DNA of 64,000 nucleotides, from assembly GCA_900552465.1 (NCBI GenBank), contig URZO01000012.1, forward strand, positions 11,986-75,985, in the 5' to 3' direction. This document shows positions 56,501-64,000 of the stretch, piece by piece; position 1 is the stretch's first letter; the number at the start of each line of letters is the position of its first letter. The notes beneath the pieces were generated by a model, which saw only the letters and a program-made list of their open reading frames with translations, did not search any database and had not been told where the DNA came from. A program made the position numbers and the translations under genes. Origin of the DNA: an uncultured Parabacteroides sp. (GTDB taxonomy: Bacteria; Bacteroidota; Bacteroidia; Bacteroidales; Tannerellaceae).

Positions 56501-56871
56501 TCTCCGTTTTCGTCTTTTACGATACCTTTTACAACGATCTGTTTTTGCTGGGAAACGGAGGGTTCAGCACTTCCTTTTCTGGATATAACGATCATCTTTC
56601 CCTGAATGGAATAGGACAGTCCGCTATCCAGTATGGCAGACAACACTTCTTCCAACGATGCGTCGCTAAAATTATGCGTGATCTGCTTCCGTTCATTTAC
56701 CTCGTCTTTCTTATAAATGATGGAGTACTGTAGTTCTTTCTCTACTTCTGCCAATACTGTCTTTAAAGGAACATTCTTAAACTGCCGGGTGATCCGCTGT
56801 GCATTCATGGAGGTAGCTCCGGAAAGCATCAAGGCAAGGATCAAGGCCCTTCCTACATGTTTTCTATACAT
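53572..56871 (-). CDS. SusC-like TonB-dependent receptor with STN signalling domain
   Basis: 1099 residues, full length. Order of parts: signal peptide (1-24), STN domain (about 26-100: ITRQFKNVPLKTVLAEVEKEL), carboxypeptidase-like domain (VKGIVKDENGDPVAGANVV), plug (DEVLVVGYGTQKKVTLTGS; SINIANSLAGRLPGVII) and a barrel ending TYNFGINLTF. The STN domain means that it can signal inward to a FecR anti-sigma, which is encoded 48 nt upstream. It is therefore a transducer as well as a porter. The operon continues into SusD. Confidence 0.97.
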   Translation of the reverse strand: MYRKHVGRALILALMLSGATSMNAQRITRQFKNVPLKTVLAEVEKELQYSIIYKKDEVNERKQITHNFSDASLEEVLSAILDSGLSYSIQGKMIVISRKGSAEPSVSQQKQIVVKGIVKDENGDPVAGANVVEKGTTNGTITDMDGGFSLSVSENAKLSVTYIGYLDQVVTVGKNQTSLNIQLKEDTQALDEVLVVGYGTQKKVTLTGSVVALKGEEITKSPSINIANSLAGRLPGVIINNRSGEPGRDDPSIFIRGKSTTGNASPLILIDGVERGGLGELNPNDIENISVLKDASAAIYGARAANGVILVTTKRGAELKPSISLSFNQGFSQSTRTPKMADSYTYAKVYNEIEEGEGRLPRYSNEELEKYRNGTDPDYPNTDWFDLMIKNVTPQHRVNLSVSGGSERVKYYLSLGESHQSGQFKEGTTGVRIYNLRSNIDVQVTKYLKVGLDLAGKINDSHYPVGGTSDIYSHVFLYLPTWQTYWPGTDKLMPNRDSENLMNRVGDASGYQDLKTTAMQSTLSFKLDIPWLKGLWLDGIASYDASFVRTKTFNTPAYVYYKDDQTGELYKGVSGKTPNQANLEQKYENPTNMYLVGKINYDQTFGEHHVGAMFGYEQTQTKGNFLKAYRSDFISTSIPEIFAGSSDKNKQSNDGSSSQGARQNIFGRFSYDYAGKYMAQFTFRRDGSPNFPENKRYGFFPSFSLGWRISEESFMKQLIFLDNLKIRGSYGKMGNDLVDPFQYLTTYKFDSNYVVGGNDVTGLVQNGVPNPNITWEVAKTYNIGFDSRFWNGLLGVDFDYFKTRRSNILTKRSAIIPDYTGLKLPDENIGIVDNQGFEMVVSHENYANPLKYRIAANVSFARNKVIFSDEQPAAEPYQYATGRPIGSELYYHAIGVFESEDQIASYPHLLNTQPGDLIYEDVNKDGEIDSRDRIRVNQTNTPEIVYSLNTYFEYKGFDLSLLFQGQENAKQFFGGYSAVMSYSLGNFLEWRANDRWTTENTKATMPRGSSSMWNNNTENSTQWLLNAGFLRLKNLEFGYNLPKNICEKLWVQNLRVSFSANNLFIIYDHMKDMGFDPETSGYWYYPQQRTYNFGINLTF

Positions 56872-56919
56872 AAACCAATAAATTAAAGAATTAGATTTAA
56901 TACTATATTAACAATTGCG

Positions 56920-57918
56920 CTATTGTTTCTTGATATAAATATCCCTGCCCCGCCGCTCGTAGCGGATCGGAATGATCTCCGAGAAAGCCTGGAAGACATC
57001 TCCGACAGTCTCCTCATTCCGGAGCGAGACACGGAAAGCGACCTCCTTTTCCAGGCTGTCATCCAGATGAATCCGGACATCGTACTTGCGGGATAGGCGG
57101 ATTGCCAGTTCGTTGAGTGTGATTTTATCATATTCAACCCTTCCTTCCGTCCACGACTTATATTGGGATGCCTGCACCTTCTGACGGGAGAAACTGCCGT
57201 TCTGCTTATCGAGACTCAGCAATTCACCCGGTGCAACCGGTATATGCCGGTCTTTGTATAAGATATCGATCGATCCCTCCAACAAGGCCGTCTTTGCCAG
57301 CATATCTTCGGGATAAGACGACACATTGAATTTCGTTCCTTTCACCAATACACTGTAATGGTCGGTCCTGACCGTAAAAGGTGTGCCGCCCGGCTGTTTC
57401 GTCACCTCGAAATAGGCTTCTCCGGTCAGAAAGACTTCGCGGTTTTTCGTATTGAAATTGCCGGCATAGCATAAAGAAGAACCGGCATTCAGCCATACGA
57501 CCGTCCCGTCTGCCAGTATCAGTTTGCTTTTCTCCCCATAGGCGGTTTCCAATGCAAAGAGATTGCCGGCGACGTCTGCGACCCGGTACTGGTAGAAACC
57601 ATATATTCCTCCCAACAATAGGAGACAAGCAATTGCAGCGACTGCGATAAATCGCTGCAATTGCTTGTGTTTAGGACTAAACACACTGCCTAATGACTGA
57701 CGTACCTGCATCCGGCGTTGTAACTGTCTCCATTCATTGGAAACTTCCGGGATAAGTTTACAGGAAAGCATCCATTCTTCTTCCCACCTGCGAAAAGATT
57801 TCTTATTTTCGGGAGTAGCATCTACAAACCGGAAAAGAGTTTCTTCTTCGGAAGGGGAAACGCGTCCTTCAAAATAACGTATTGCCAACTGATGATTATC
57901 GATCTCCTGTTCTTTCAT
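56920..57918 (-). CDS. FecR-family anti-sigma factor
   Basis: 332 residues. The N-terminal cytoplasmic part (DUF4880-like, to ~85) binds the sigma factor. One membrane helix follows (FIAVAAIACLLLLGGIYGFY, about 89-108). The periplasmic FecR domain (LETAYGEKSKLILADGTVVWL, then NAGSSLCYAGNF) and a C-terminal secretin/TonB-like domain (YDKITLNELAIRLSRKYDVR) receive the signal from the SusC STN domain. It sits between sigma and SusC, the classic order of a trans-envelope switch that turns on its own PUL. Confidence 0.95.
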   Translation of the reverse strand: MKEQEIDNHQLAIRYFEGRVSPSEEETLFRFVDATPENKKSFRRWEEEWMLSCKLIPEVSNEWRQLQRRMQVRQSLGSVFSPKHKQLQRFIAVAAIACLLLLGGIYGFYQYRVADVAGNLFALETAYGEKSKLILADGTVVWLNAGSSLCYAGNFNTKNREVFLTGEAYFEVTKQPGGTPFTVRTDHYSVLVKGTKFNVSSYPEDMLAKTALLEGSIDILYKDRHIPVAPGELLSLDKQNGSFSRQKVQASQYKSWTEGRVEYDKITLNELAIRLSRKYDVRIHLDDSLEKEVAFRVSLRNEETVGDVFQAFSEIIPIRYERRGRDIYIKKQ

Positions 57919-58054
57919 TACTTTTGCTTTCTATATGATGTAACAACTCAATTAATTTCTACCCAACCTATGCGGTTTGAATTTTGCAAAAAAAATTCCA
58001 TACCAAGATAAATATCTAATTATCCTGATATGAAAACAATGCTTTCTATCTGCA
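57919..58054. other. Gap between the sigma and fecR genes
   Basis: The gap is 136 bp, AT-rich. A TACTTTTG appears on the plus strand only (57918-57930), pointing the wrong way. I saw no minus-strand TAnnTTTG box; a sigma-specific promoter read by the adjacent ECF sigma would not have this form and could lie here. Confidence 0.35.
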
Positions 58055-58669
58055 TTAATCAGCAAGAAGCCAAGCTAATATCGCAATATATACATCCAAC
58101 GGATATTTCTCCCTGAAGTGTACGGAAAAGCGGGTCAAGGCTTTGGCTATATGTTTTTCGACCGCCGTAGTCGATATATGGAGAGCATCTGCAATCTCCC
58201 GGTTCTTCATTTTTCTGAAGCGGCTCATCTCGAAAACTTCGCGGCAACGCGATGGCAGGTCGTTCATAACAATATCGATCTGTTCCTGCAGTTCCTTATA
58301 CAGAAGGGAATGTTCGGGGCTCAGGTTAAAATCCCAATAATAAAGTTCTTCCTGCCCGGCCACCGCATCCAGATGTTCCAGGCTATGCTGTTCGACCAGC
58401 CGCAGATGTTTCAAATAATTGAGACAGGCATTCCGCACCATTGCAAAAAGAAGGGACGAGACGGAGACGGCTTCTATCAGATCTCGTTTCTCCCAGAACT
58501 TCAGAAAACTTTCCTGAATAATATCCCGGACAGCTTCGTCGTCATTCACAAAGCGAGCGGCATATCCCCGTAACCGGGGATAATAACTGTTGAACAGGAA
58601 CTCGAATGCCTCGCCGTTTCCGCCTTTTATCTCCTGCAATAATATCTTCTCGTCTGTAAAGTTCTCCAT
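58055..58669 (-). CDS. ECF sigma factor of the PUL
   Basis: 204 residues from the ATG at 58669; a TTG start at 58681 is possible but less likely. Region 2 (AFEFLFNSYYPRLRGYAARFV and DIIQESFLKFWEKRDLI) and region 4 (LPSRCREVFEMSRFRKMKNREIADALHISTTAVEKHI across ~140-180) are complete. Paired with the FecR gene downstream and the STN-bearing SusC, it should switch on the PUL when the substrate is present. It starts 18 nt after the metallophosphoesterase stop, so the GH2 and phosphoesterase genes are probably in the same or an overlapping transcript. Confidence 0.95.
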   Translation of the reverse strand: MENFTDEKILLQEIKGGNGEAFEFLFNSYYPRLRGYAARFVNDDEAVRDIIQESFLKFWEKRDLIEAVSVSSLLFAMVRNACLNYLKHLRLVEQHSLEHLDAVAGQEELYYWDFNLSPEHSLLYKELQEQIDIVMNDLPSRCREVFEMSRFRKMKNREIADALHISTTAVEKHIAKALTRFSVHFREKYPLDVYIAILAWLLAD

Positions 58670-58687
58670 TTTAGGAATCAACTTGTT

Positions 58688-59587
58688 TCATGAAGAATGC
58701 CTCATCTCCCTGTTCCCGCAATTGTAAAAGCCCTCGATGTAGATGTTGAGATCTTTGTCGATCTCGACAACGGCGAAACTGTTGTTCTCCGGAAGGCTTC
58801 CTTCGATCATTCCTTTCATCGTAAAATAGTGGATGCCACCTCGGAAACTGTAGTTTCCCGCGTGATGATGTCCCTGGATAACAGCGACAACCTTGTTGCT
58901 TTGCTCCAATACGGAAACGATCTCTTCGGCATTGCCGATACAGAGTTCCTTGCTGATGCCGGAGAAAGTATCCAATAGCTCATGGATGAAAACGACGGCG
59001 GGCAGGTCATCTTTCTGTAGCTCCTGTTGCAGCCATTCCTTCTGCTTGGGCGGGATAAACGCTTTGGTCCAGTCGAAATCGCCGGAATCATAGTCGCTAC
59101 CATCCTCGTTGCAATTGCCGTCAAGCACGATGAAACGGATCTGATTTTGGACAAAGGAGTAATAAGGTTTCCCTTTCGCGTTTCCGTGATTAGCCGTGTG
59201 AGACAGGAATTCCTGCTTGGAGATGCTGTCCATATCGTGATTGCCCAGGACATGATAGAGCGGCCCGTCAAACGTCCGGAGCTTTCCCTCTATCTCATCG
59301 AGAAACGACAACGTCTGCCCGCGTTCAGGGGAATCGCCCTGGTCTTTCAGGTCGCCCAACTCGATCATGAAATCGAGCTTCCGCTTGTTAAAGACACCGA
59401 TCGCCTCTTCCAGTTTAGGAATGGATTGTTCATAATAGCGCGTCCCGTGCACATTCCTGTGGGCGAAATGGATATCGGTAACCAGCCCGAAGCGCAGCCT
59501 CTCTTCCTTTTCCCCGGCCAGCAGGCCCGGACAAGATAAAAGCAAAGCGCCTGCACAAGATCTTTTAAAGAATAATCGTCTGTTCAT
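58688..59587 (-). CDS. Exported calcineurin-like metallophosphoesterase
   Basis: 299 residues. The signal MNRRLFFKRSCAG... has an RR-x-F-F-K twin-arginine-like motif, plus a cysteine (SCPG) that could be a lipobox. The mature part has the metallophosphoesterase set: VTDIHFAH (D-x-H), ELGDLKDQG, VLGNHDMDS and IQGHHHAGNY. It would remove phosphate from, or cleave a phosphodiester in, a substrate outside the cytoplasm; the family includes phosphatases and phosphodiesterases. It lies between GH2 and the sigma gene of the PUL, so the imported glycan may carry phosphate. The signal is almost identical to that of the GH2 protein. Confidence 0.88.
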   Translation of the reverse strand: MNRRLFFKRSCAGALLLSCPGLLAGEKEERLRFGLVTDIHFAHRNVHGTRYYEQSIPKLEEAIGVFNKRKLDFMIELGDLKDQGDSPERGQTLSFLDEIEGKLRTFDGPLYHVLGNHDMDSISKQEFLSHTANHGNAKGKPYYSFVQNQIRFIVLDGNCNEDGSDYDSGDFDWTKAFIPPKQKEWLQQELQKDDLPAVVFIHELLDTFSGISKELCIGNAEEIVSVLEQSNKVVAVIQGHHHAGNYSFRGGIHYFTMKGMIEGSLPENNSFAVVEIDKDLNIYIEGFYNCGNREMRHSS

Positions 59588-59602
59588 GGTTTAATTCTAT
59601 TA

Positions 59603-62600
59603 TCACTTTACCTGTACCACAAAAGCATACCGGTACTGACCCGGTTTCAACCGGTATTCATCCAACACCGGCAATCCCCAGGAGTTATCGCCACCGACAC
59701 CCATCTGGCAACAGTCGATGTTGACAACCGTATTTGCATGCTCTTTCAATTCAAAATCATGTTCCGCCGATGAAAGGGTTTGCTGCGTATAGGGCCATGC
59801 GCTGCACTGGAAAGGCGAACCGGTCGCAGTGAAGCAGATCTCTCCCTGCCGGGGACCGCTCAAACGCAACCAGCGGACATCGCTGCGGTTCGCATTTTCC
59901 TGCGGGCGGACATAAGGCGTTATCCATGTCGTGACAGATGAATGGTGCACGCCGATAGCCGCCCCGGATTTCCGGTCCAGGTAGTTTTCCTGCGGTCCTC
60001 TTCCGTACCAATCTATCGCCTGCAGGTTTTTATCTATTTCAAACTGTAACCCGATACGGGGTACATCCGGCGCATTTTCCGGTATGGAGAAATCCAGGCG
60101 GAAAGCGATCGTGCCGTCCGGATCTATCCGCTGCTCGACAACTGCAGTCGTCCCGGTCGCAGCAAACAGGTATTCGCTTTTTACCAGCCAGCTATTACCG
60201 GATGCGGGAATACATTGCATGTTCCGCAGTGTATAATTTTCGGCTTCCCGTTCCCAGGCTCCTAACTTTTCCCCTACTTTCCAACCGCCGTCATTATCCG
60301 TCAGGGCGCGCCAGAAGTTGAAACGCACTTTATCTTTAACCCTCGGTTCGCCGTTCACAAGATATTCGGAAAGCAATCCGGTTTTCCGGTCGAAGCACAT
60401 ACTAAACCCCTGCCCTTCAATCCGGAGCGAATCGGGTTTTTCAATCTTATGCAACTTTCCGGAAGCAGAAGCAGCACTTGGCAGCGCCGGCATTTTCTCA
60501 GAAAGCAACCATTGTTCCCAGGCAACGACAGTCCCTTGGTCTGCCCAAACAGTCTTCTCTTTCAAAGACAACCGAACCGTCAACGCATATTCGTGATCCG
60601 TATTATACCGCACAGATCCGGGAAGCCGGCACACCCCGCTTTTCAGAGGAGCGATATCAAGAGCCGGAAGTTTTCCTTCCGACAAGACTTTCCCGTCTTC
60701 CAGCAGTTCATAGCTCCAGTCATAATCCCGGAGGTTCAAGGCATGCTGACGATTCGTAACTTCGATCTGCAAAGGAGAGGTCTCCATCAATTTAAAGGCG
60801 ACCGGCTGATGCACCTTCCGCAATTCATAATAATGCGGGTGCGGAATGCGGTCCGCCCCGATCAGCCCGTTGATACAAAAGTTCTTATCATTGGGATAGT
60901 CTCCGAAATCTCCGCCATAGAGAAAGCCTCCCGACTGATTCTTGCAATCCTTCCACAAAGCCTGATCCACCCAATCCCAAACAAAACCGCCGATCAGCAT
61001 ATCGTTTGCATAGAACAAATCCCAGTAATCCTTGAAGTTACCCAAGCTGTTCCCCATCGCATGCGCATACTCATTCAACAGGAAAGGCTTGCCGGACGGA
61101 TACGGGCCATGTTGCTCCTCGTTGCTCGATTCACCATGTTCGCCCTTGCGGATCGCCTTGCCCTGCAAATGCTGTTGCAGCCAGGCAATGGTGGGATATG
61201 TCTGGCTGTCCATATCGGCCGCCAGGTTCATATCGGCATACTGGATCAACCGCTTTTCCGGATCACAGCGATGCGCCTCTTCCCGCATTTCCAGGAAAGC
61301 ATTCCCATAGCCCGCTTCATTACCCAACGACCACATCAGGACAGCAGGATGCTGCCGGTCACGAATCACCATCCGCCGCATCCGGTCCACACAGGCAAGG
61401 GTCCAGTCCGGCTGGTCGCCCGGCAATATCCGCCTGTGGTAACTCATCCCGTGCGACTCGACGTTCGCCTCATCCATTATCATCATCCCATACCGATCAC
61501 AAAGCTCATACCAGCGCGGATCATTCGGATAATGGGAGTTACGGACAAAATTGACATTGCCCTGTTTCATCAGCTCCAGGTCACGGATCATTTCTTCTTT
61601 CGATAAAGACCAGCCCTGGGCAGGGGAAAACTCATGGCGGTTGACACCTCTCACCTTCAGCTTCTCTCCATTCAGAAGGATGGTGTTCCCGCTCACTTCT
61701 ATTTTGCGGAATGCGACCGGCAGTTTATAGGCCTCAACTACACGGCCGCCTTTTTTCAGTTCCACCCAGACCGTATATTGCACGGGTATTTCGTCATACC
61801 ACAACAGGACCTGCCCCAAATCAATCCCGGGCAAGACCTGCCCGGTTCCGAAGCCGGACGCCAAAGCCTCCAGTTCATATTCCCCGGGAGCCACGACAGC
61901 CACTCCTTCCGGAGATGTGACCGAAACCGACAGGCTATAGCCCTTGGCTGTTTCCGGCGTAAAATTGACCGGGGTATAATGCAGTTGCACACGTCCTTTC
62001 TTTGCCGGCAGATCCACTTCGGGGCAGGCGTACACATCCCAGAGGGCAATTTCGGGCACTGCCCTGATGAAGACATCCCGGAACAATCCGCTGAAACGCC
62101 AGTAGTCCTGGTCTTCCAGATAGGAGCCGTCGCAATACTTGTACGTCTCTATCGCCAGGAAGTTCTCACCGTCTACCAGATACTCATCCAACACAAATTC
62201 CGCCGGCAAACGCGAGTCCTGCGAATAGCCTACCTTTCGTCCGTTCACCCAGACAAACGTTCCCGAACTGGCTCCTGCCAGATGCAGGATGATCTTTTTC
62301 CCTTTCCATCCCGCCGGAACCGTAAACGTACGGCAATAAGAGCCGACCGGATTCCGCTGGCTGTATGTGGTATACCGGGCATCCGGCTCTTCCATCACAA
62401 AAGGCGGGGCGGCTTTAAACGGATAAGTCGAGTTTGTGTACAGGGAAACGCCGAACCCCTGCCGCTCGATTGTCGAAGGGACTTGAATCGTCGCCCATCC
62501 CTCACGCGAATATTCCGGTTTGTAGAACTCGACCGGACGCGATTCAGGATCGGGAGACCAATGGAAATCCCATTGTCCGTTCAGGGATTTCACCCAAGCG

Positions 62601-62830
62601 GCATGGTCATAATCAGACGACCTGGCTTCCTCCAGGGTCGGGGCAGGCCAGACATCAGTCCGCGGAGGCAACTTATTAATACCGATTACTTTCGGGTCCT
62701 GTATCTCGACTGGAACCTGGTAAAATATAAACTGTAAATTTCTTTCCGATTTCTCCCCTGCCCACAAGTCCGGGCAAGACAAGAACAGGGTTCCTGCACA
62801 GGATCGTTTGAAAAATAATCGTCTGTTCAT
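59603..62830 (-). CDS. GH2 beta-galactosidase (LacZ-like)
   Basis: 1075 residues, the size of LacZ-type enzymes. Domains: signal peptide (about 1-25), sugar-binding jelly roll (about 60-260), Ig-like domain, TIM barrel (about 390-680), second Ig-like domain and the C-terminal Bgal_small domain (about 800-1075). Catalytic residues: Glu505 in SLGNEAG (acid/base) and Glu587 in LLNEYAHAMGN (nucleophile). The NxHYP segment (RNSHYPNDP) is also present. It should release terminal beta-galactose outside the cytoplasm. It is the first gene of the PUL on the minus strand and has a good promoter. Confidence 0.95.
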   Translation of the reverse strand: MNRRLFFKRSCAGTLFLSCPDLWAGEKSERNLQFIFYQVPVEIQDPKVIGINKLPPRTDVWPAPTLEEARSSDYDHAAWVKSLNGQWDFHWSPDPESRPVEFYKPEYSREGWATIQVPSTIERQGFGVSLYTNSTYPFKAAPPFVMEEPDARYTTYSQRNPVGSYCRTFTVPAGWKGKKIILHLAGASSGTFVWVNGRKVGYSQDSRLPAEFVLDEYLVDGENFLAIETYKYCDGSYLEDQDYWRFSGLFRDVFIRAVPEIALWDVYACPEVDLPAKKGRVQLHYTPVNFTPETAKGYSLSVSVTSPEGVAVVAPGEYELEALASGFGTGQVLPGIDLGQVLLWYDEIPVQYTVWVELKKGGRVVEAYKLPVAFRKIEVSGNTILLNGEKLKVRGVNRHEFSPAQGWSLSKEEMIRDLELMKQGNVNFVRNSHYPNDPRWYELCDRYGMMIMDEANVESHGMSYHRRILPGDQPDWTLACVDRMRRMVIRDRQHPAVLMWSLGNEAGYGNAFLEMREEAHRCDPEKRLIQYADMNLAADMDSQTYPTIAWLQQHLQGKAIRKGEHGESSNEEQHGPYPSGKPFLLNEYAHAMGNSLGNFKDYWDLFYANDMLIGGFVWDWVDQALWKDCKNQSGGFLYGGDFGDYPNDKNFCINGLIGADRIPHPHYYELRKVHQPVAFKLMETSPLQIEVTNRQHALNLRDYDWSYELLEDGKVLSEGKLPALDIAPLKSGVCRLPGSVRYNTDHEYALTVRLSLKEKTVWADQGTVVAWEQWLLSEKMPALPSAASASGKLHKIEKPDSLRIEGQGFSMCFDRKTGLLSEYLVNGEPRVKDKVRFNFWRALTDNDGGWKVGEKLGAWEREAENYTLRNMQCIPASGNSWLVKSEYLFAATGTTAVVEQRIDPDGTIAFRLDFSIPENAPDVPRIGLQFEIDKNLQAIDWYGRGPQENYLDRKSGAAIGVHHSSVTTWITPYVRPQENANRSDVRWLRLSGPRQGEICFTATGSPFQCSAWPYTQQTLSSAEHDFELKEHANTVVNIDCCQMGVGGDNSWGLPVLDEYRLKPGQYRYAFVVQVK

Positions 62831-62851
62831 GGTGCATTAGATTGATACAGG

Positions 62852-62881
62852 CAAATGTAAGCAATATTCTCAGAAATCAAA
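62852..62881 (-). promoter_or_regulatory. Promoter of the GH2 gene
   Basis: Minus strand TTTG (62878-62881), 18 nt, then TACATTTG (62852-62859), 21 nt upstream of the GH2 ATG. It probably drives the whole PUL, at least up to the sigma gene. On the plus strand TACCTTTA (62892-62899), 22 nt before the divergent gene, is a weak counterpart. Confidence 0.55.
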
Positions 62882-62921
62882 TAAATCTGTTTACCTTTAC
62901 CCGCATAAATAATCAACCAGT

Positions 62922-63716
62922 ATGAAACACAGAATTATCTTGCTATTCATCAGCCTGCTCGCTTGCTCCCTGCAAGCCCAGACGATCCATTACAACGCAT
63001 TCTCACACAACGATTACGAACGGCCCCGCCCGCTATTCGATGCCCTCTCCTTCCAATTCAATTGTGTGGAAGCGGATTTATGGCTAATCGACGGCGAACT
63101 GTATGTCTCCCACGACTCGGTCGCCCCCAATCCGGATATCACATTCGATAAACTATATCTGTTGCCTTTGGTAGAACGGATCAAAATGAACAACGGGAAA
63201 GTATATCCCGGCAGCGACCACCCGTTCTACCTGATGGTGGACTGCAAAACGGACGGCGAAGCGATGTATCCGGTCCTGAAAAAGAAACTGGAGGCATACG
63301 AATCTCTGTTCTGCCATGAGAAAGACGGCAAACTTCAAGAGAGCGCCGTGTTGTTCTACCTGTCCGGCAGAAGCCCACGCAAAGCAATTGCCGCCGAAAC
63401 CAACCGCTTCATCTTCCTCGACGGTACGATCGACGATCTGGGGAAAGGGATTCCGGCAACGCAAATGCCTGTTATCAGCGATAACTATTCAAAGTATATC
63501 AACTGGAAAGGCGACGGAGAAATACCGGCCGACAAACTCGAAAAGATGCGCGAATATATCCGCCAGACCCATGCAGAAGGAAAGCTCTTCCGTTGGTGGG
63601 GAGCACCGGACAAACCGCTGTTCAAAAAACTCTTCATACAGGAAGGCGTTGACCTGATCGGAGCGGATGATCTGAAAGCGCTGGATGAGATACTTCAGCA
63701 GACCTCACAGCAATAA
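62922..63716 (+). CDS. Exported GDPD/PI-PLC-like phosphodiesterase
   Basis: 264 residues with a signal peptide (1-20; LLAC at residue 15 could instead be a lipobox). The TIM-barrel signatures of the PLC-like phosphodiesterase superfamily are present: FSHNDYERPRPLFDAL (His-Asn-Asp), CVEADLWLIDGELYVSHD (Glu-Ala-Asp and second His) and YLMVDCKTDGE, with LIGADDLKALDEIL at the end. It would cleave phosphodiesters of glycerophosphoryl or phosphoinositol type outside the cytoplasm. It is divergent from the PUL and may simply neighbour it, though with the phosphoesterase it hints at phosphorylated substrates. Confidence 0.75.
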   Translation: MKHRIILLFISLLACSLQAQTIHYNAFSHNDYERPRPLFDALSFQFNCVEADLWLIDGELYVSHDSVAPNPDITFDKLYLLPLVERIKMNNGKVYPGSDHPFYLMVDCKTDGEAMYPVLKKKLEAYESLFCHEKDGKLQESAVLFYLSGRSPRKAIAAETNRFIFLDGTIDDLGKGIPATQMPVISDNYSKYINWKGDGEIPADKLEKMREYIRQTHAEGKLFRWWGAPDKPLFKKLFIQEGVDLIGADDLKALDEILQQTSQQ

Positions 63717-63787
63717 CTATTCCAAACATAACAAGGAACTAATTCCTATCTCCCTATAAACTAATTCGCGGACAAGCAAGGGATAGT

Positions 63788-63876
63788 AATACGGTGTACA
63801 CCCAATCTATAATACGATCTACAGGGTATTCACAATACCATGTACAACGTATTACGAATTGGGTGTACACCGTATT
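63788..63876. repeat. Four 20-bp palindromic units, period exactly 23 bp
   Basis: Units start at 63788, 63811, 63834 and 63857, each 20 nt with 3-nt spacers. All have AATAC/AATT-type ends, a central (T)GTACA or CTACA, and GTATT-type ends. Unit 4 is the reverse complement of unit 1 at 19 of 20 positions, and unit 3 of unit 2 at 17 of 20, so the 89-bp element is also one nested inverted repeat. It lies 72 nt after the preceding stop. Confidence 0.9.
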
Positions 63877-64000
63877 GTTACTTCTTGATAGCCTGCAGGG
63901 TAGTTCTTCGTATGGTTTGGGTTAGTTGGTTATTATATATCGGTTAGTTTATAAGATGTTTTGAACCATCCCGTTCCCGCGCTCCGACGCGGGATCGCAA
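63877..64000. other. AT-rich end of the window without a gene
   Basis: No reading frame or RNA gene is recognisable in the last 124 bases. CCGTTCCCGCGCTCCGACGC and the following bases look like the start of a GC-rich inverted repeat or terminator cut by the window edge. Confidence 0.4.

Noticed and set aside
60449..62737. Long plus-strand frames of 385 and 367 residues
   Set aside because: Both are antisense to the GH2 beta-galactosidase with intact catalytic motifs.
63788..63876. CRISPR array or ordinary terminator
   Set aside because: 3-nt spacers exclude CRISPR; nested symmetry, strict period and lack of a T run argue against a simple terminator.

Overview
The window looks like a chromosomal segment of a gut Bacteroidales, most likely Parabacteroides or a close relative. 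The evidence is two SusC/SusD pairs, a type IX secretion sortase (PorU), large secreted proteins with T9SS-like C-terminal tails, ECF sigma/FecR pairs, and Bacteroidota-type promoters (TAnnTTTG -7 boxes). Genus is inference; no rRNA or tRNA gene was seen.

Layout. 1-3.3 kb: end of a SusC/SusD locus. 3.4-11.1 kb: class I fumarase, a rex-FAH hydrolase-porU operon, and a solitary DUF1016 nuclease. 11.4-15.3 kb: a large surface protein gene whose upstream region carries a pair of AAACGTACGTTT sites flanking a promoter that currently points away from the gene (candidate invertible promoter). 15.3-24 kb: housekeeping genes (pepD, a YbhN-like membrane protein, rsmA, mgtE, lrgAB, efp, radC, a SufT-like gene, lpxH). 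24-32 kb: a secreted glycoside hydrolase, pta-ackA, folP-cdaA, murF. 31.8-38.5 kb: two uncharacterised genes, a GH43-GH51 fusion interrupted by one in-frame TAG, and a PfkB kinase. 38.7-47.7 kb: two giant T9SS-type proteins and an HU-like/DUF4469 protein. 47.7-49.8 kb: a segment bounded by 20-bp inverted repeats next to a tyrosine recombinase, then an ECF sigma gene. 49.8-62.8 kb: a complete polysaccharide utilisation locus on the minus strand (GH2 beta-galactosidase, metallophosphoesterase, sigma, FecR, SusC, SusD, secreted glycosidase-like protein). 62.9-63.7 kb: a GDPD/PLC-like exported protein.

Themes. Surface display and its switching dominate: PorU would process the tailed proteins encoded here, and two of the surface-protein loci have upstream DNA built like invertible promoters. 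A second theme is structured intergenic DNA: four places, each within about 75 nt downstream of a stop codon, carry arrays of four or so 20-24 bp units. Three are palindromic with 2-3 nt spacers, and each array has its own sequence. I do not recognise these as a named element.
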